In this document: positions 13,182 to 23,681 of the stretch, piece after piece
How positions within the stretch are numbered: the stretch's first letter is position 1
Layout of the letters: the number at the start of each line of letters is the position of its first letter
Assembly: GCA_019828595.1 (NCBI GenBank)
Contig: JAHQRK010000018.1
Coordinates: forward strand, 1,178,001 to 1,242,000
DNA length: 64,000 nt
Direction: 5' to 3'
From: Aphanomyces cochlioides
Taxonomy: Eukaryota; Oomycota; Saprolegniomycetes; Saprolegniales; Verrucalvaceae
Made by a program: the position numbers and the translations under genes
The notes under the pieces: generated by a model
Seen by the model: only the letters and a program-made list of their open reading frames with translations
What the model was told of the DNA's origin: nothing
Databases searched by the model: none

Positions 13182-13738
13182 ATATCAGTCCTTGGGTCTT
13201 TGTATTTAACTCAATGGAACGTCCAATAGCATGTCTTATTCATCGTAGAGTCTCCTCCTTGTAGATCGCTTGGGTCGTGGGTGGATGGCCGATAAACTCA
13301 TTTTTCTTGGGTCGTCCAAGAGAGCCATGTGGTGGATGAAGAATCTAGGGATGCTTGGTGCATCCATCACATCCATAGATGTCTGAACATCGATGAAAAG
13401 AACCAGCATGACGTTGAAAACGCGGCGCTGGTGGCGCTTTTCTCGCCCTCAACACTTTATTTCCAATCCAGACCTGTTGGCAAAACGCAACAGCTCGAAT
13501 TCTAGCCCATTTCCAGGATGTACGGGGCCAAGTACGTACAGAAAAGGCCAAATATGATGAAGAGCGGCTTCTTGACCGTCGCTACGCCGCGGAGAAGGAC
13601 TTGGACGGCCATTTCTTTCGTGTCCTGAGCGTCTATAGAGACATCCTCGCGCCATCGACAGTGAGAAGTCACGAACTTTCTGGAGAATCTTCAATCTTAT
13701 CCGGATATCCTTCTTATCCGGACAACGAAAGATAAAAA
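13182..13738 (+). other. Intergenic region with an orphan open frame (13407-13735) and TCCGGA motifs
   Basis: An ATG-less plus frame is open from about 13407 to the next gene. It reads plausibly as protein (for example AKYDEERLLDRRYAAEKDLD), rich in charged helix-forming residues after an IQ-like stretch (PIQTCWQNATARI). It could be a gene remnant or the end of an unrecognised spliced gene. The ATCCGGAT motifs at 13699-13721 overlap its end and lie 18-40 nt before the ATG at 13739, so that part is more likely promoter than coding. Confidence 0.25.
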
Positions 13739-15028
13739 ATGCGCCGCCGAGCGTCCTCGGGGGCGCATGGCGATGGACTCCTGCGGAACGTCCTGCGTCG
13801 ACAGTACCTCCAAGGATTCCTCGTGTTGTGCCTTATTGCTGTTGTGCTTCTCTATTTTGAGATGTTCAAGCTCTCCTCGGTCCTGACGACTTCAAGCCAT
13901 CCTCTGGCAAATGCAGACAGCTATCATCCGTCACACAGTGCCACACTGCGCACAGAACACGAGAAGGAAACCCAAAACACACCGTCGATTGCGGTCTTGC
14001 TTATGCATTACCGCGACAGCGAAGAATGCGCCGCGACGCTGACGTCATTGTTTACAAATGCCCAATTCCCAAGTGCGCTCCATCTCTATGTGTTTGAAGA
14101 AGTCGCACTTGATGACTACTCGCTGACGTGCATCCAGATCCTCTGTGAGCATTCTCGCTCACTTTGCGAGCAGCACCGAGCGAATCGTATCACATTCAAG
14201 CGGCGTCATGCTGCTGATCATGTTGGACCCAGCCCAGCTCGAAGAATTGTCGAAACCATGTTGCCGCCGTCTCATGGCCACGAGTATTACCTCTCAATCA
14301 CCACGCGACTCGAGTTCATACCGCGATGGGATACCTCTCTGATTGCTCAGTGGACATCCATTGGAATCCCCAAGGCCATCCTTAGCTTTGCCCCGCCGTC
14401 TGTCCGCGCCAAGAGCTGGCCTGTCGATCCATCGCAGCAATCCATTCTCTGCACAGGTCGCATCACGTCCAAAGATGCCAACATCGCCCTCATTGCCTTC
14501 AACCATCCCGTGCTGATCAAGGAATCCCGCGGCGCAGTTCCACGTCTGGTGTCGCAATACTCGGAAGATTTCCACTTCGGTCCAGTCCGTGCCTTGGCCG
14601 CCGCGCCGTCCGATTCCAAGGCAGAGTTTGTCTGGGAAGGTTTGGCTTACTACCGCGCGACGCGGTGGTGGACTCGCGGATACGACTTTTATTCGCCGTC
14701 AATCGACGTCGTCTACGAGCGATACACCCCGCGTCCGACGCATCCATTGCAAGCGTCACCCTTTGCCGAGTCGATGAAGTCGCTCCATGCGTTGCAAGAG
14801 CGTCAAAGAAGCAGTCTCTGTCGCATCCGCCGCGTCCTTGGCTTCAATCCGAACGAAGTTCCCGCGAGACAAGATGCCGCATTCACCGTAGGGAAGGCAC
14901 GGACAATCGAGCAGTGGGTCAAGTTCAGCGGCCTCGACCCCCGCGCCGAGTTTGACGCGTCGACCGACAAGCAGTTCAAGAATTGCAACGCGCTCGTCCG
15001 CGTGCCGCCGACGACGAGTGACGACTAA
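13739..15028 (+). CDS. Type II membrane GlcNAc transferase (Skp1-type, GlcNAc domain)
   Basis: Single-exon, 429 residues. A short cytosolic N-terminus is followed by a signal anchor at about residues 25-45 (FLVLCLIAVVLLYFEMF) and a luminal catalytic region. It matches the GlcNAc family (UDP-GlcNAc:hydroxyproline polypeptide GlcNAc transferase): an opening MHYRDSEECAATLTSLF, a middle LEFIPRWDTSLIAQW, and late motifs RWWTRGYDFYSP and VVYERY. Soluble family members modify cytosolic Skp1; this one has an N-terminal anchor, so a Golgi/ER glycosyltransferase is more likely. Acceptor unknown. TCCGGA motifs directly precede the start. The gene ends only 4 nt from the convergent coiled-coil gene. Confidence 0.8.
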   Translation: MRRRASSGAHGDGLLRNVLRRQYLQGFLVLCLIAVVLLYFEMFKLSSVLTTSSHPLANADSYHPSHSATLRTEHEKETQNTPSIAVLLMHYRDSEECAATLTSLFTNAQFPSALHLYVFEEVALDDYSLTCIQILCEHSRSLCEQHRANRITFKRRHAADHVGPSPARRIVETMLPPSHGHEYYLSITTRLEFIPRWDTSLIAQWTSIGIPKAILSFAPPSVRAKSWPVDPSQQSILCTGRITSKDANIALIAFNHPVLIKESRGAVPRLVSQYSEDFHFGPVRALAAAPSDSKAEFVWEGLAYYRATRWWTRGYDFYSPSIDVVYERYTPRPTHPLQASPFAESMKSLHALQERQRSSLCRIRRVLGFNPNEVPARQDAAFTVGKARTIEQWVKFSGLDPRAEFDASTDKQFKNCNALVRVPPTTSDD

Positions 15029-15032
15029 TAGT

Positions 15033-17049
15033 TTACTTTCGATAGTGCTCGAGCTGTTTCTGGAGCGATCCAAGCTTGGCGTCAGACCACGGCATGCCTT
15101 CTTCGCTTGCTGGTTGCGGCAGTTTGGGAATGTCAAACGACGCTTTCTTGGTCGCCGACGGTGGCGGCGACGTGGGTCCATTCCCCCGCAGCGGTCGATC
15201 TTCCGCATTGTTGGACGACAGCCCGAGCTTGGACTCGGACATGGACGTGCCAAGCGTCGCCATCTTCTTCCTACGCAAGATATATCATGATCTCCAACGA
15301 CGAGCGTACAATGGCTTCAACGACGACGACAGTGGCGCTTCCGCTTCAATTTGACCCGTGTCCATCGCGAGCTGCCACTTGCATCGCAGCGCATTGAGTT
15401 CTTGCTGCAGCTTCTTGTTCTACGACACACTGAGCGTTCGTGGATGACACGACAGCGACGACAAACCTCTCGCTGCGACGTCGAGCGCGTCCAGTCGAGT
15501 TTGTTGCGCAGTTCAATGTACTTCTCATCCATCAAGCGCAGCTGGTCTTCGAGGATCTTGCTTCCTTGCTGCAACTCTGCAATCACGCGGTCTTTCGCCG
15601 CCGTCTTCTTGGCCAGCGTCGCGGTCGTTTCCGTCAATTCACGGCGTTCGCTCTCGACGGTCCGGAGCGCATCCTGCGCTTTGGCTTTGGCTGCTGCTTC
15701 GTGCTTGAGATGGACCATGAGTTTCTCGATATGCTCCGACAAGGCGACGATCTTTTCGTTCGCCTCGACGAGCGCCGCGTCCGTCCGCGACCGGAGTTCC
15801 TTCTCCGTGCGCTGTCGTCCGGCCAACTCGGCGGTTTTCTCCTTAAGAGCCTTCACGTCGCCCATCGCAGCCAACGACGTCGCGAGTTCCTTCTCGAGCT
15901 CGACCGTCCGCTCGCTCAGCCGCTTGTTCCGACTGCGCAAAAGCCGCATTTCGCGCTACGATCGCCACAAACGTCAATGCCATGGCGCGTCGACAGCGCA
16001 AGTACCTCGAGTTTGCCAAGACTGCCGAGATCAAGGCCAAGATCCGACTGGAGCTGGACATGTTCATTGCCAGAGTCGTCCAGGACCGAGTCCATGTCGG
16101 CTTCAGCTTTGAGTCGCAGGCGCACGAGCTCTTCGAGCTTGACGTGCCGGTACAAGCTCGCGTCGACGTCTGGCCCTGAAATCCCCCGAAGGAGCAGCAA
16201 GCGCGCGTCGCCGACGTCTTTCTTGGCGACCTGCAGCGCTGCTTTGCATTTGTTGTGTGCTTCCGTGAGCGAGAGCATCTTCTCGCCTTGAGCGACGAGC
16301 GCCGTCGATGTTTCAAAGAGTTCTTGCTGCAGTTCCTTGACAATGGCGCTCGTGCCAAACTTGTCGCTCGATTGGATCGCCGCGAGCTCGCGCTCCAAGT
16401 TGCTCCCTTGCGTCTTGGAAGCTTCGAGCTCGCCTTGGACGCGCTCGAGCGTCGCTTCCAGCTCGAGCATTTGCGACTGATGATCCAACTTGAGCGCTTT
16501 GAGCCGCTCGTCGCGCTCGGTGAGTTCCTGGCGGAGGCTCGAGCTCGTGTGGTCAACATGAGATTGGGATTGAGCCCATTGCACCTCGAGCTCGTTGGTG
16601 CGAGCGACAGATGCCGCAAGCTCCGTCTGGTACGTCGTTTCTGCAATCGCCGCGCGCTCGAGCTGGTCATGGAGCTGCTTGATTGTCGCTGTGTGGTTGT
16701 GGTTGTCGGTTACGAGCTGCTGGTTCAGCGCGTAGGCTTCTCGCAGTTGAGCATCGATAGCGTTGTAAGCATCCAGCATGTGCTGTTCGTTGGCCCGAGC
16801 GGTCGCGATCGCAATCTCGAGCTCGTCTTTGTCTTGCTGGAGTGTCGTCGTGACTTGCAGCAGCTCTTCTGCTTTGACTTTCGCATTATTGGCTTCCGCG
16901 ACAGCTTGAGCCCGCAGTCGCTTTTCCATCTCGATGGCCGTCTGCATCTGCGCTTTTTCAGCGACAGTGCGCTTCGTCAAAGCTTCTAGTTGGGATTGGC
17001 ATTCTTCAAGCTGCGTTTCGAGCTCCTTTTGTCTCGTCGGCGGCGGCAT
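15033..17049 (-). CDS. Long coiled-coil protein
   Basis: Minus-strand gene starting MPPPTRQKELETQLEE at 17049 and ending QLEHYRK at 15033. Three short introns restore one frame: about 15958-16004 (GTACTT...GTAG), 15421-15468 (GTTTGT...GTAG) and 15276-15310 (GTACGC...GTAG). Almost the whole protein is heptad-repeat coiled coil rich in Glu, Leu, Ala and Lys. The last 80 residues are a low-complexity Ser/Pro tail. No enzymatic or DNA-binding motif is visible. It could be a centrosomal, Golgi-tether or cytoskeletal protein; nothing in the sequence decides. It is tail-to-tail with the GlcNAc transferase, 4 nt apart. Confidence 0.8.
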
Positions 17050-17128
17050 CAGGAGTTACTCCAGTCAGGCTATTCCTGTAGTTGACGTTTCACGCTGACA
17101 AGTTGAAAAGGATGCCTTTCGTACCGAC

Positions 17129-17434
17129 TCAGGCGCATAAATACAACAAAGAACGTCTCCCTGGATGCTCTGGAGCCGTAGGAAGTGCAGAATGGCGTCG
17201 GAATTGACAAAATCCTCGCGAGGATGCTTTGGAATCGTCGATTTCGAGCGTGGAAATCGAGCTTCGACAGCTCCCGACGCCTTTCACAAGCATCCCTAGC
17301 AGTATATCTTGACCTTGGCTATCATCTCCTTCGATCTCCTGAGCGTCGCAAGGCCCCTTGGAAGGGGAAATGGACTTTGATGTCGTCCTTGAGATGTCGG
17401 CGGCGGCAGTGGATGGACTTTTTAAACCCCTCAT
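17129..17434 (-). other. Possible small minus-strand gene, unresolved
   Basis: A 101-residue minus frame begins MRGLKSPSTAAADISR. A second minus frame below it reads convincingly as protein (RDACERRRELSKLDFHARN, later SRETFFVVFMRLSRYERH) to a stop near 17080. An 18-nt gap between them is too short for an intron, so the exon structure is unresolved. It lies between the starts of two divergent genes and may be promoter DNA read by chance. Confidence 0.25.
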
Positions 17435-17476
17435 ATTCGATTTTTCTATATTTATAGACTGGTCAAAGTGGACGTC

Positions 17477-19762
17477 ATGATGACCCGGAGCAGCAGCAAC
17501 GGCCCGCGAACTCGTCGCTCTACGACGCTACAGCGCGTGAATCTCACCCGTGCATGCTCTACTGACCGAGATACACAACTACGTCGAACCGCGACGCCTA
17601 AATCTGTCGGCAACCATGTGAACAAGGAGAACCGATTGACCCGTCACAATAACACAGCGTACGTTCTCTACAATGCGCGAGTGAGCTAGATGTATGTCTG
17701 TAGAACTCCGTTCGACGCTCGAAAGCAAAACCCAAACCGACGTAAAGCAGTGTCCGAACCTGTGGTGCCAAAGGAGAGATCCATCGTGCATAAGGACACC
17801 GCTTCAAGCGTGCAACAACAAGAAAAGACAGAATTGAATCGACCGTCGCGAACGAGAAACAAGCTCTCAGCATCCGCTGAAAGTTCAGCGTTGGAAGCAC
17901 TCGTCTCTGTTAGTAAGCGACATCGAACCTCCGCGAACAGCAAACGGCAAGTCAAGCTCCAAGTCATCGACAAGACCTCGAATCAAGATGATGGGACGAC
18001 ATGCACCGTTCCTCAGCACGAGAATGAAACAAATGCTAAAAAAGCGAGCGTGCACGGCGAACTCGTGGAGAAAGTCGATGCTTTGGAAGCCGTGGCGATA
18101 TTGTCGTCCCTCAAAGCTATTGCTGCATCAAACGCCATTGACAACGAGCCTTCCTCGAGCACGACTGCGGCTGAATCAACGGACATGACTGTTCCTCATC
18201 CTCAAGTCGACGATCCCGCTAAACTCAAGTCGATCACATCTAGAGACGAAGGGCGCAAGGCGACGGCCGCTGCGATCTACAACATCCCCAGGAAGGATCT
18301 TCAGGACAAAAGCGAGTCGCCGAAATCTGTGTCGATGGCGCCGCAAGAGGACGAGAAACCTATTGTTCCCCCGCGCGCTTTGCAGCGCCTGTACGTTGTC
18401 ACTCGGATATTTTGCGCTCAAACGATCCTGTAGGCTTGAAATCGACATGATCCTGACGCCGACGCTTTCTCGTCGTGGAGGAAGTGCACCCGATGGAAGC
18501 GACGTCTTCACTGGAGTCTACATCGATGCCAAGGTAGGCTTTCCCACCTATAGAGAAAGGAATCTCATGAAGAGAGCTCTAGAATGACGAGGACGAGTGG
18601 TGTGAAGCTGTCGCCATGCAAGTCGATCCGTCGTCAGCGATGGTTTTATTGCATTTTGTCGATGCACCGACAACTCAAACCACGTGGCAGCACGTCCGCC
18701 GTGTCGCGGGCTTCCATCACTTTTCAAGTATTCCTTGGCTTTCTCGCCCACGATTGATGTGTTTTCTACATGATAGAGCCGACGACAGACGTCAAGTTGG
18801 ACCCAGATCGACCGAAATGGGATGGCTTTGCATCGCTCATGCGAGACTTTTCGCGGCATTTAAAGCGCGGTGTCGCTCCATCACCAGAGACGAAATGCCA
18901 AGCCATTCCCCGACGGAAACGAACTCTCTCCGATGCCCAGCACACTCCACTCGGACGAGAAGGAAACAAGCCGCTGAAGCTTGCCCAACCGAAGACAAAA
19001 GCGCTCAAGTCAGACGTCCAAACGACAATGAAGAGGCAAGAAAAGGAGGAAGTCGAGCCACAGCACAATCCAGACAACGCGCTCATGGCAAAGCCATCAT
19101 CACAGAGGAGCAAGTCTCGTCAAGCACCGTCGAATGGCGTGGAGAATAACCAGCAGAGCAAGTTGCAACGACCACGACCGACGGCCAGCAAGACCATCCA
19201 CATGAGTCATAGCTTGGATGCGAATGGCGTCGATGGCGTCAACGGCGCTATCATGCTCGGCAAGCGGAACCGCGTGAAATCCAAACGTGCCATTGACGCA
19301 ATGCTTGATGGAAACGTGGAATCAACGGCGCACATAGCGATCAAGATGGAACCGCCGAGTGAAAATGCCAAGAACTTCAAGCAAGACATGAAAATCGACG
19401 GAAATCCAAGGAAGCGCCTCAAGGGACATGCAACAGTCGTCAAGTCGGAACCATCGAGCAAGCGCAAGTCGTTGGCGTTCAAAATCCCCGTCGCGCTGAT
19501 CGACCGCTCCTCAACACGTCTTACCATGCTCTCGAGTCAGCTCGACTCAGAGAGCTCGTCAGCTTCCGGTCGGCTCTTTGGCGTCAGACCGCTCTTGAGT
19601 GCGCTGCCGACGTTTGCGCCAGCCATGATGTCTCCAGAATCCCGCGAAGCTCTTCGAAGACACTACTTGACTCGCTTGCATCAGTCGGCGCATCTCCTCA
19701 GGACTGGCATTGACGAGTTTGCACAGCGGAGATGTCAGGAAGGAACGCCCCTTTCAATCTAA
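17477..19762 (+). CDS. Basic, probably nuclear protein with a Tudor/chromo-barrel-like segment
   Basis: Multi-exon gene. The start is the tandem ATG at 17477/17480 (MMTRSSSNGPRTRR). Introns include 17659-17704 region, 18390-18433 (GTACGT...GTAG), 18534-18582 (GTAGGC...CTAG) and 18700-18780. The N-terminal half is Lys/Arg/Ser-rich and disordered. After the second intron comes a compact segment, GVYIDAKNDEDEWCEAV then VLLHFVDAPTTQTTWQHV. Its pattern (acidic loop, EWxEA, aromatic, HFV) resembles Tudor-knot/chromo-barrel folds that read methylated histones. The C-terminal 300 residues are again basic, with KRKS-type nuclear-localisation clusters. A chromatin role is inferred from composition and this one segment. 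Confidence 0.65.
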
Positions 19763-19783
19763 CGCTTGAGATGATTAACTCGT

Positions 19784-20941
19784 CTACTTGATCTTTCGTG
19801 GCTGCGCAGGTTGCGGGCGTTGCTTGATGCCAGTCAAGCTGCTGATTCGCCGCACGAGTTGCAACGTGAGCCATCGCGATGGCCTAGAGACATGTGAGAA
19901 ACATCATAGTCCTGGCCGAGACGTACGCAAAGAGCGGCAATTTGGTCGTCTCTCGCTCGGCGGATGGATCACAAACTGTCGCCAAGAGCAGGAACTACGC
20001 AAGTCAAATGCAGTCAGCAGAGAATGTCTAGATGACGTCTACCAAGGGGAACAAGAGCGCAAAGATGCCTTTGCTCACGAAATTGGGGGCGAAATATGTC
20101 GCCAGAGTGAAAGGACAGCCGAATCCAGCAAAATACGTCCTAGAACACCTTCAAGCCAAGATCTCATGGGGAAAAGTACCAGTGCTTCTCCATGAAGACA
20201 AGACGCTTGTCGATGCTCCATCCGTGTAGACTCCACTTGTACTCAAAGCAGTACAACGCGTACAACCAGCTCATTTGGACAAAACTCAAGAAGGGGCCAA
20301 CGATCGGGATCAAATAGCTCAGCATGGTCTGGAGCAAGAAGCAGTAGACCAAGATGGCACGGTAGACTTCATCTCTAAGATTTCCAAGTCATGAACAGTG
20401 CATTGCTGGAGTTACGTACATAATCATGTCCTTCACAGGAGCAGGTCGTGCCGTTCCATGCGTTTGCAAGTAAGCTACATCACGTGTAGATGAGACGATG
20501 ATCCTCTTCAAGTTGAAACCTTCATCTGCGAGTTCTTGGTACCAAATTGTATTGAGGATGAAACTCACGCAGTAGATCGGATACATCCAAAGTCCCTAGA
20601 GAACACGACAATCAATGCACATCTTGGCTGGTCACCCTTGCCTGGTATATGATAAAGACAAGCATGTCGATGTGATCGCGAAAGCCATCTTGAGGCGTTT
20701 CGTCCGTCTTGAGCGCCAAGCCAAGGAGGTGAATGATTGGAATCACAACGTAGTCGAAAAAGAAAATGCTGCCGAGAAAGATGATCCCGTTCACGAGGAC
20801 ACACTTGACCGTTCGATTGCGCACAATATGCGATTGAATATACAGAAGCAGGATGCGGTGCAGCGAGATCGAGTCTTGAATTCCTTGGCAGAACGCGACA
20901 TATCCCGTCTGGACATTCGCCATTACATCGCCTTCTTCCAT
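19784..20941 (-). CDS. EI24: EI24 / etoposide-induced 2.4-like membrane protein
   Basis: Minus-strand multi-pass membrane protein. The start is taken as MEEGDVMANV at 20941, because an upstream in-frame ATG at 21019 lies in a promoter motif cluster. Exons read: TM-rich VLVNGIIFLGSIFFFDYV, then IYCVSFILNTIWYQELAD, then LVYCFLLQTMLSYLIPIV and the family signature SWLYALYCFEYKWSL. After an intron ending about 20143 comes TYFAGFGCPFTLATYF, the conserved GFG-containing block that follows EKHW in EI24. The final exons end with a basic tail to TAG at 19784. EI24 is an ER membrane protein tied to autophagy and growth control in animals; the yeast relative is Lds2-like. Three downstream introns all fit in frame. 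Confidence 0.85.
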
Positions 20942-21111
20942 CTTCGCCCCTGCAGGATTCTCTCTCTGTTCAAACCCGGACAAGCGAATATCCGGATAAT
21001 CCGACCAATAACCGGACATGCTCCTCCATATCCGGATATTTTCCGGATGTCGGGTTCTCTTAACCGGATATCATCCGGATAAGTTTTCGTGTGTGTCTCT
21101 TCAAGATCGAC
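20942..21111. promoter_or_regulatory. Divergent promoter with seven CCGGA/TCCGG motifs
   Basis: The 170 nt between EI24 (-) and the TPR gene (+) hold seven copies of a (T/A)CCGGA core, at about 20975, 20990, 21011, 21030, 21042, 21063 and 21073. Several are the palindrome TATCCGGATA. The density makes a transcription-factor site likely; the factor is unknown. Confidence 0.6.
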
Positions 21112-22035
21112 ATGGCGGAGTATGGCGAAGCATACACGGTGTCCAAGATGCTCAACAGCATCAACGAAACAATGGGAGGCGTTGGCAGCGTACAGCTGAA
21201 GAGAAACGTCGGCAATGGAATTGCGCTTGACACGTACGTCAAAACTTGCGGCCTGAATGCACAAGGGATTGTTTAGATCGGCCAAGGACATTGCGCTTCT
21301 GGACACCCAAGCCAAGATCAAGACGTCAGTAGAGCGCGTGGCTGCGATGAGCGCAGAAGAGAAGAGAGAATGGGTAGCGCAACGCCGCGCCAAGGGCAAT
21401 GATCTCTTTCATCAAGGCTTGTATCGAGAAGCGAGCGATACGTATCTTGAAGCTTTGACGGGGCTCAACTTGAGCCAACCCGGCGACGACCATGAGATCC
21501 AACAGGCGATCACATGCAACATTGCCGCATGTCTACTGAAGCTACAGGTAAAACCAACTCACGGTGGAGGCTAAGCGTGGAACAGGAGTGGGAAAAGGTT
21601 GTCAAGATGACGACTGTCGTGTTGACGTCCCAGCCAACTCATGTGAAAGCGCTCCTGCAGCGGTCTAAAGCATATATGAAGCTGGAAGAGTTTGAAAAGT
21701 CCAGGTGCGTCGCAGTGAGCCATGGAGTGTCGCTCATGTCGATCGCTAGCGCCGACGCGACGAAAGCGCAAGCGCTTGACCCGACGGATCCTTCAATTCC
21801 AAAGCAGCTCGAGTGCATTCACCGAGCTCAGCTTTGCTCCCAGCGGCAACGACGGGAGAAGAAAGCGTTTGAGAAAAGTATGATGAAGAAGATGGGTTCT
21901 CTCTACCAAGACAAGAAAGATCTTGTCCAAAATGAGAGCCCACGCGTGAAAGGATGGAGTGCAGCCATCCAGAGCATCGTGCGAGCTCTCTTTCGAGCCA
22001 TCTCGTGGTGCGTCGGCAAGCGAAAACAATCATAA
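21112..22035 (+). CDS. TPR-domain co-chaperone-like protein
   Basis: Spliced gene starting MAEYGEAYTVSKML. Introns: about 21234-21278 (GTACGT...TTTAG), 21550-21590 (GTAAAA...ACAG), and one near 21703-21745. A TPR array follows from EEKREWVAQRRAKGNDLF, with A/N/Y/P positions of three tetratricopeptide repeats (ASDTYLEALTGL; ITCNIAACLLKLQ; VKALLQRSKAYMKLEEF; DATKAQALDPTDP). The C-terminal 60 residues are basic, with a weakly hydrophobic segment (AAIQSIVRALFRAISWCV). TPR proteins of this shape bind Hsp90/Hsp70 C-termini or act in complex assembly; the partner is not evident. Confidence 0.75.
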
Positions 22036-22110
22036 AGTTCGCCAAGTCGATGAGTTTGTTTCCATGTTGTAACTGTAAACAAAAACGCATTCAAGCTCCG
22101 TCTGGTTGTC

Positions 22111-23644
22111 ATGATGGTCTGGAACGGAGTCAAGCCGTCGCATGCTTCGATTGCAGAGCGGCGGGCGATGAAACGCCATGCGATTCCAGAGCATGCTTAC
22201 ACTGGGTACGTCCCAGGCGACACGCGAGAGCCAGACGCACCGAAACCAGTCGTCGGCAAGATTAAGCGAGCGATCGTTGGATACGGCGGCCATCGCCACA
22301 ACAAGCAAGACATGATTGGAACGACGTTCACCCACGGACTGCAAGTCGTTCCTCATCCTGTCGAGCTGCGGAAGCTCAAGCAGCCGACCAAGTCCAAGCC
22401 CGACAAAGCCATGTCGACATCAGCTTATGGCAATTTCGACGAGCTCTCCGGCTACGGCCAATTCGCTGAACCACCGCGAAGCAAAGACTCCAATCAGGAC
22501 GACAATGATGGCATTGAGCCGACCAAGCGCTCTGGCTACGGCGAGTTTGTCAACGCCAGCGGCTACGGACAGTTTGCCGCACCGCCCGCGAAGGCTGCCT
22601 CTGGCTATGGTGAATTCGAAAAGGCGAGCGGCTATGGACAGTTTGCAGAGCCTCCCAAGGCCAGTTCAGGCTACGGGCATTTTGAAAAAGCGAGTGGCTA
22701 CGGACAGTTTGCCGAGCCACCTGCGAAGGCTGCCTCTGGCTACGGCGAGTTTGAACGAGCGAGCGGCTACGGACAATTCGCCGCACCGCCCAAAGCGAAC
22801 TCTGGCTACGGTGAATTCGAGAAAGCGAGCGGCTATGGACAATTCGCAGCACCACCTGAGGCAAATTCAGGGTATGGGAGCTTTGAACGAGCGAGTGGCT
22901 ACGGACAGTTTGCCGAGCCACCGAAAGCTCACTCTGGCTACGGCGAGTTTGAAAAGGCGAGCGGCTATGGACAGTTTGCATCCCCACGACATGCAGGTGA
23001 TCAGTCGAATGACGAGCAACTGTCAGGTCCAGCTATCAAGAGAAGAGTGAGTAGAACAAACATCCAATTTGCAGCAAAACCCAATGGTGCGGCGGTGCCA
23101 CCAGTTCTGCTCGGGTCATTGCATGCTCCAACCAAGCCGAGCAAACCGACAGCATCGAACGAGATCCACTTCGATGTCTTTTGTTGCGACGAAAACCTTC
23201 GAGCTTTGTACACGCGAGCGATCCAACAAGTCGGCGGCCAGCAGAGCGTGCGAAATCTCTTTGCTCGGGTCACCTCCGTCGTTCATCAGAAGAAAGGATC
23301 GACGACTGAAAAGCGACAGCGCGTCAAAGCGGTCTTCCAACGCGTGACATCGCGAGGTACCAAAGGTCACTCGAGATATTGGTAGTCCTGACTCGACAAT
23401 AGACGGAACGGTAGGACGTGAGCAGCTCAAGGAAGCACTTGGTCAGCTTTCCAGCCTTTGCAACGACCAAGAGGTACGACTTCGATGTAAGAGTTGCTCA
23501 CACTTTTGTAGACCTTGGCCATGTTCAGCTACTTTGATCGCACGTGTTCAGGTATCTCTTGCTGTACAAAGTGTCATTAAGCTTGTTACAGGACGAGTGC
23601 GAGCTAGCCATTTTGTCGACCTCTTCGACGCTGCCATAGGATAA
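22111..23644 (+). CDS. SGYG-repeat protein with N-terminal microtubule-inner-protein-like motif and C-terminal EF-hands
   Basis: The first exon is long (22111 to about 23355). Three further short exons follow, separated by introns at about 23356-23388, 23475-23512 and 23552-23592; the stop is TAA at 23642-23644. The N-terminus carries HAYTGYVPGDTREPDAPKP and later MIGTTFTHG, reminiscent of FAM166/CIMIP2-type ciliary microtubule inner proteins; this is a weak resemblance. The middle holds eight tandem units of about 22 residues (SGYGEFEKASGYGQFAEPPK consensus). The C-terminus reads as a degenerate EF-hand pair (KAVFQRV...STIDGTVGREQLKEALGQL and MFSYFDRTCSGRVRASHFVD). A calcium-responsive cytoskeletal or axonemal role is plausible but inferred. 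Confidence 0.65.
22420..22984 (+). repeat. Tandem coding repeat, eight units of about 66 nt (SGYG...SGYGQF)
   Basis: Eight imperfect units inside the gene above. Each encodes two SGYG boxes and a proline hinge (APP/EPP). Unit 1 (SAYGNF) is separated from the rest by an acidic insert. Neighbouring units alternate APP and EPP, suggesting expansion by blocks of more than one unit. Confidence 0.9.
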
Positions 23645-23681
23645 GACGCTTGTGTTAGTCCAATAGATTTCATCGATATTG

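Noticed and set aside
15351..16989. Long plus-strand ORFs (253, 283 and 244 aa) near 15.3-17.0 kb
   Set aside because: Antisense to a coiled-coil gene whose Leu/Glu codons keep the other strand open.
19788..20229. Plus-strand ORFs over the EI24 3' end
   Set aside because: The minus strand splices into a full EI24 C-terminus with conserved blocks; the plus frames are shadows.
20942..21019. Upstream ATG (MSGYWSDYPDI) as EI24 start
   Set aside because: Those codons are made of the TCCGGA promoter repeats; the ATG at 20941 gives a family-like start.
22420..22984. CRISPR-like array
   Set aside because: The 66-nt units are contiguous coding repeats without spacers, in a eukaryote.
22316..23050. 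244-aa and 145-aa frames over the SGYG repeat
   Set aside because: Repeats keep all frames open; only the SGYG frame continues into conserved N- and C-terminal parts.
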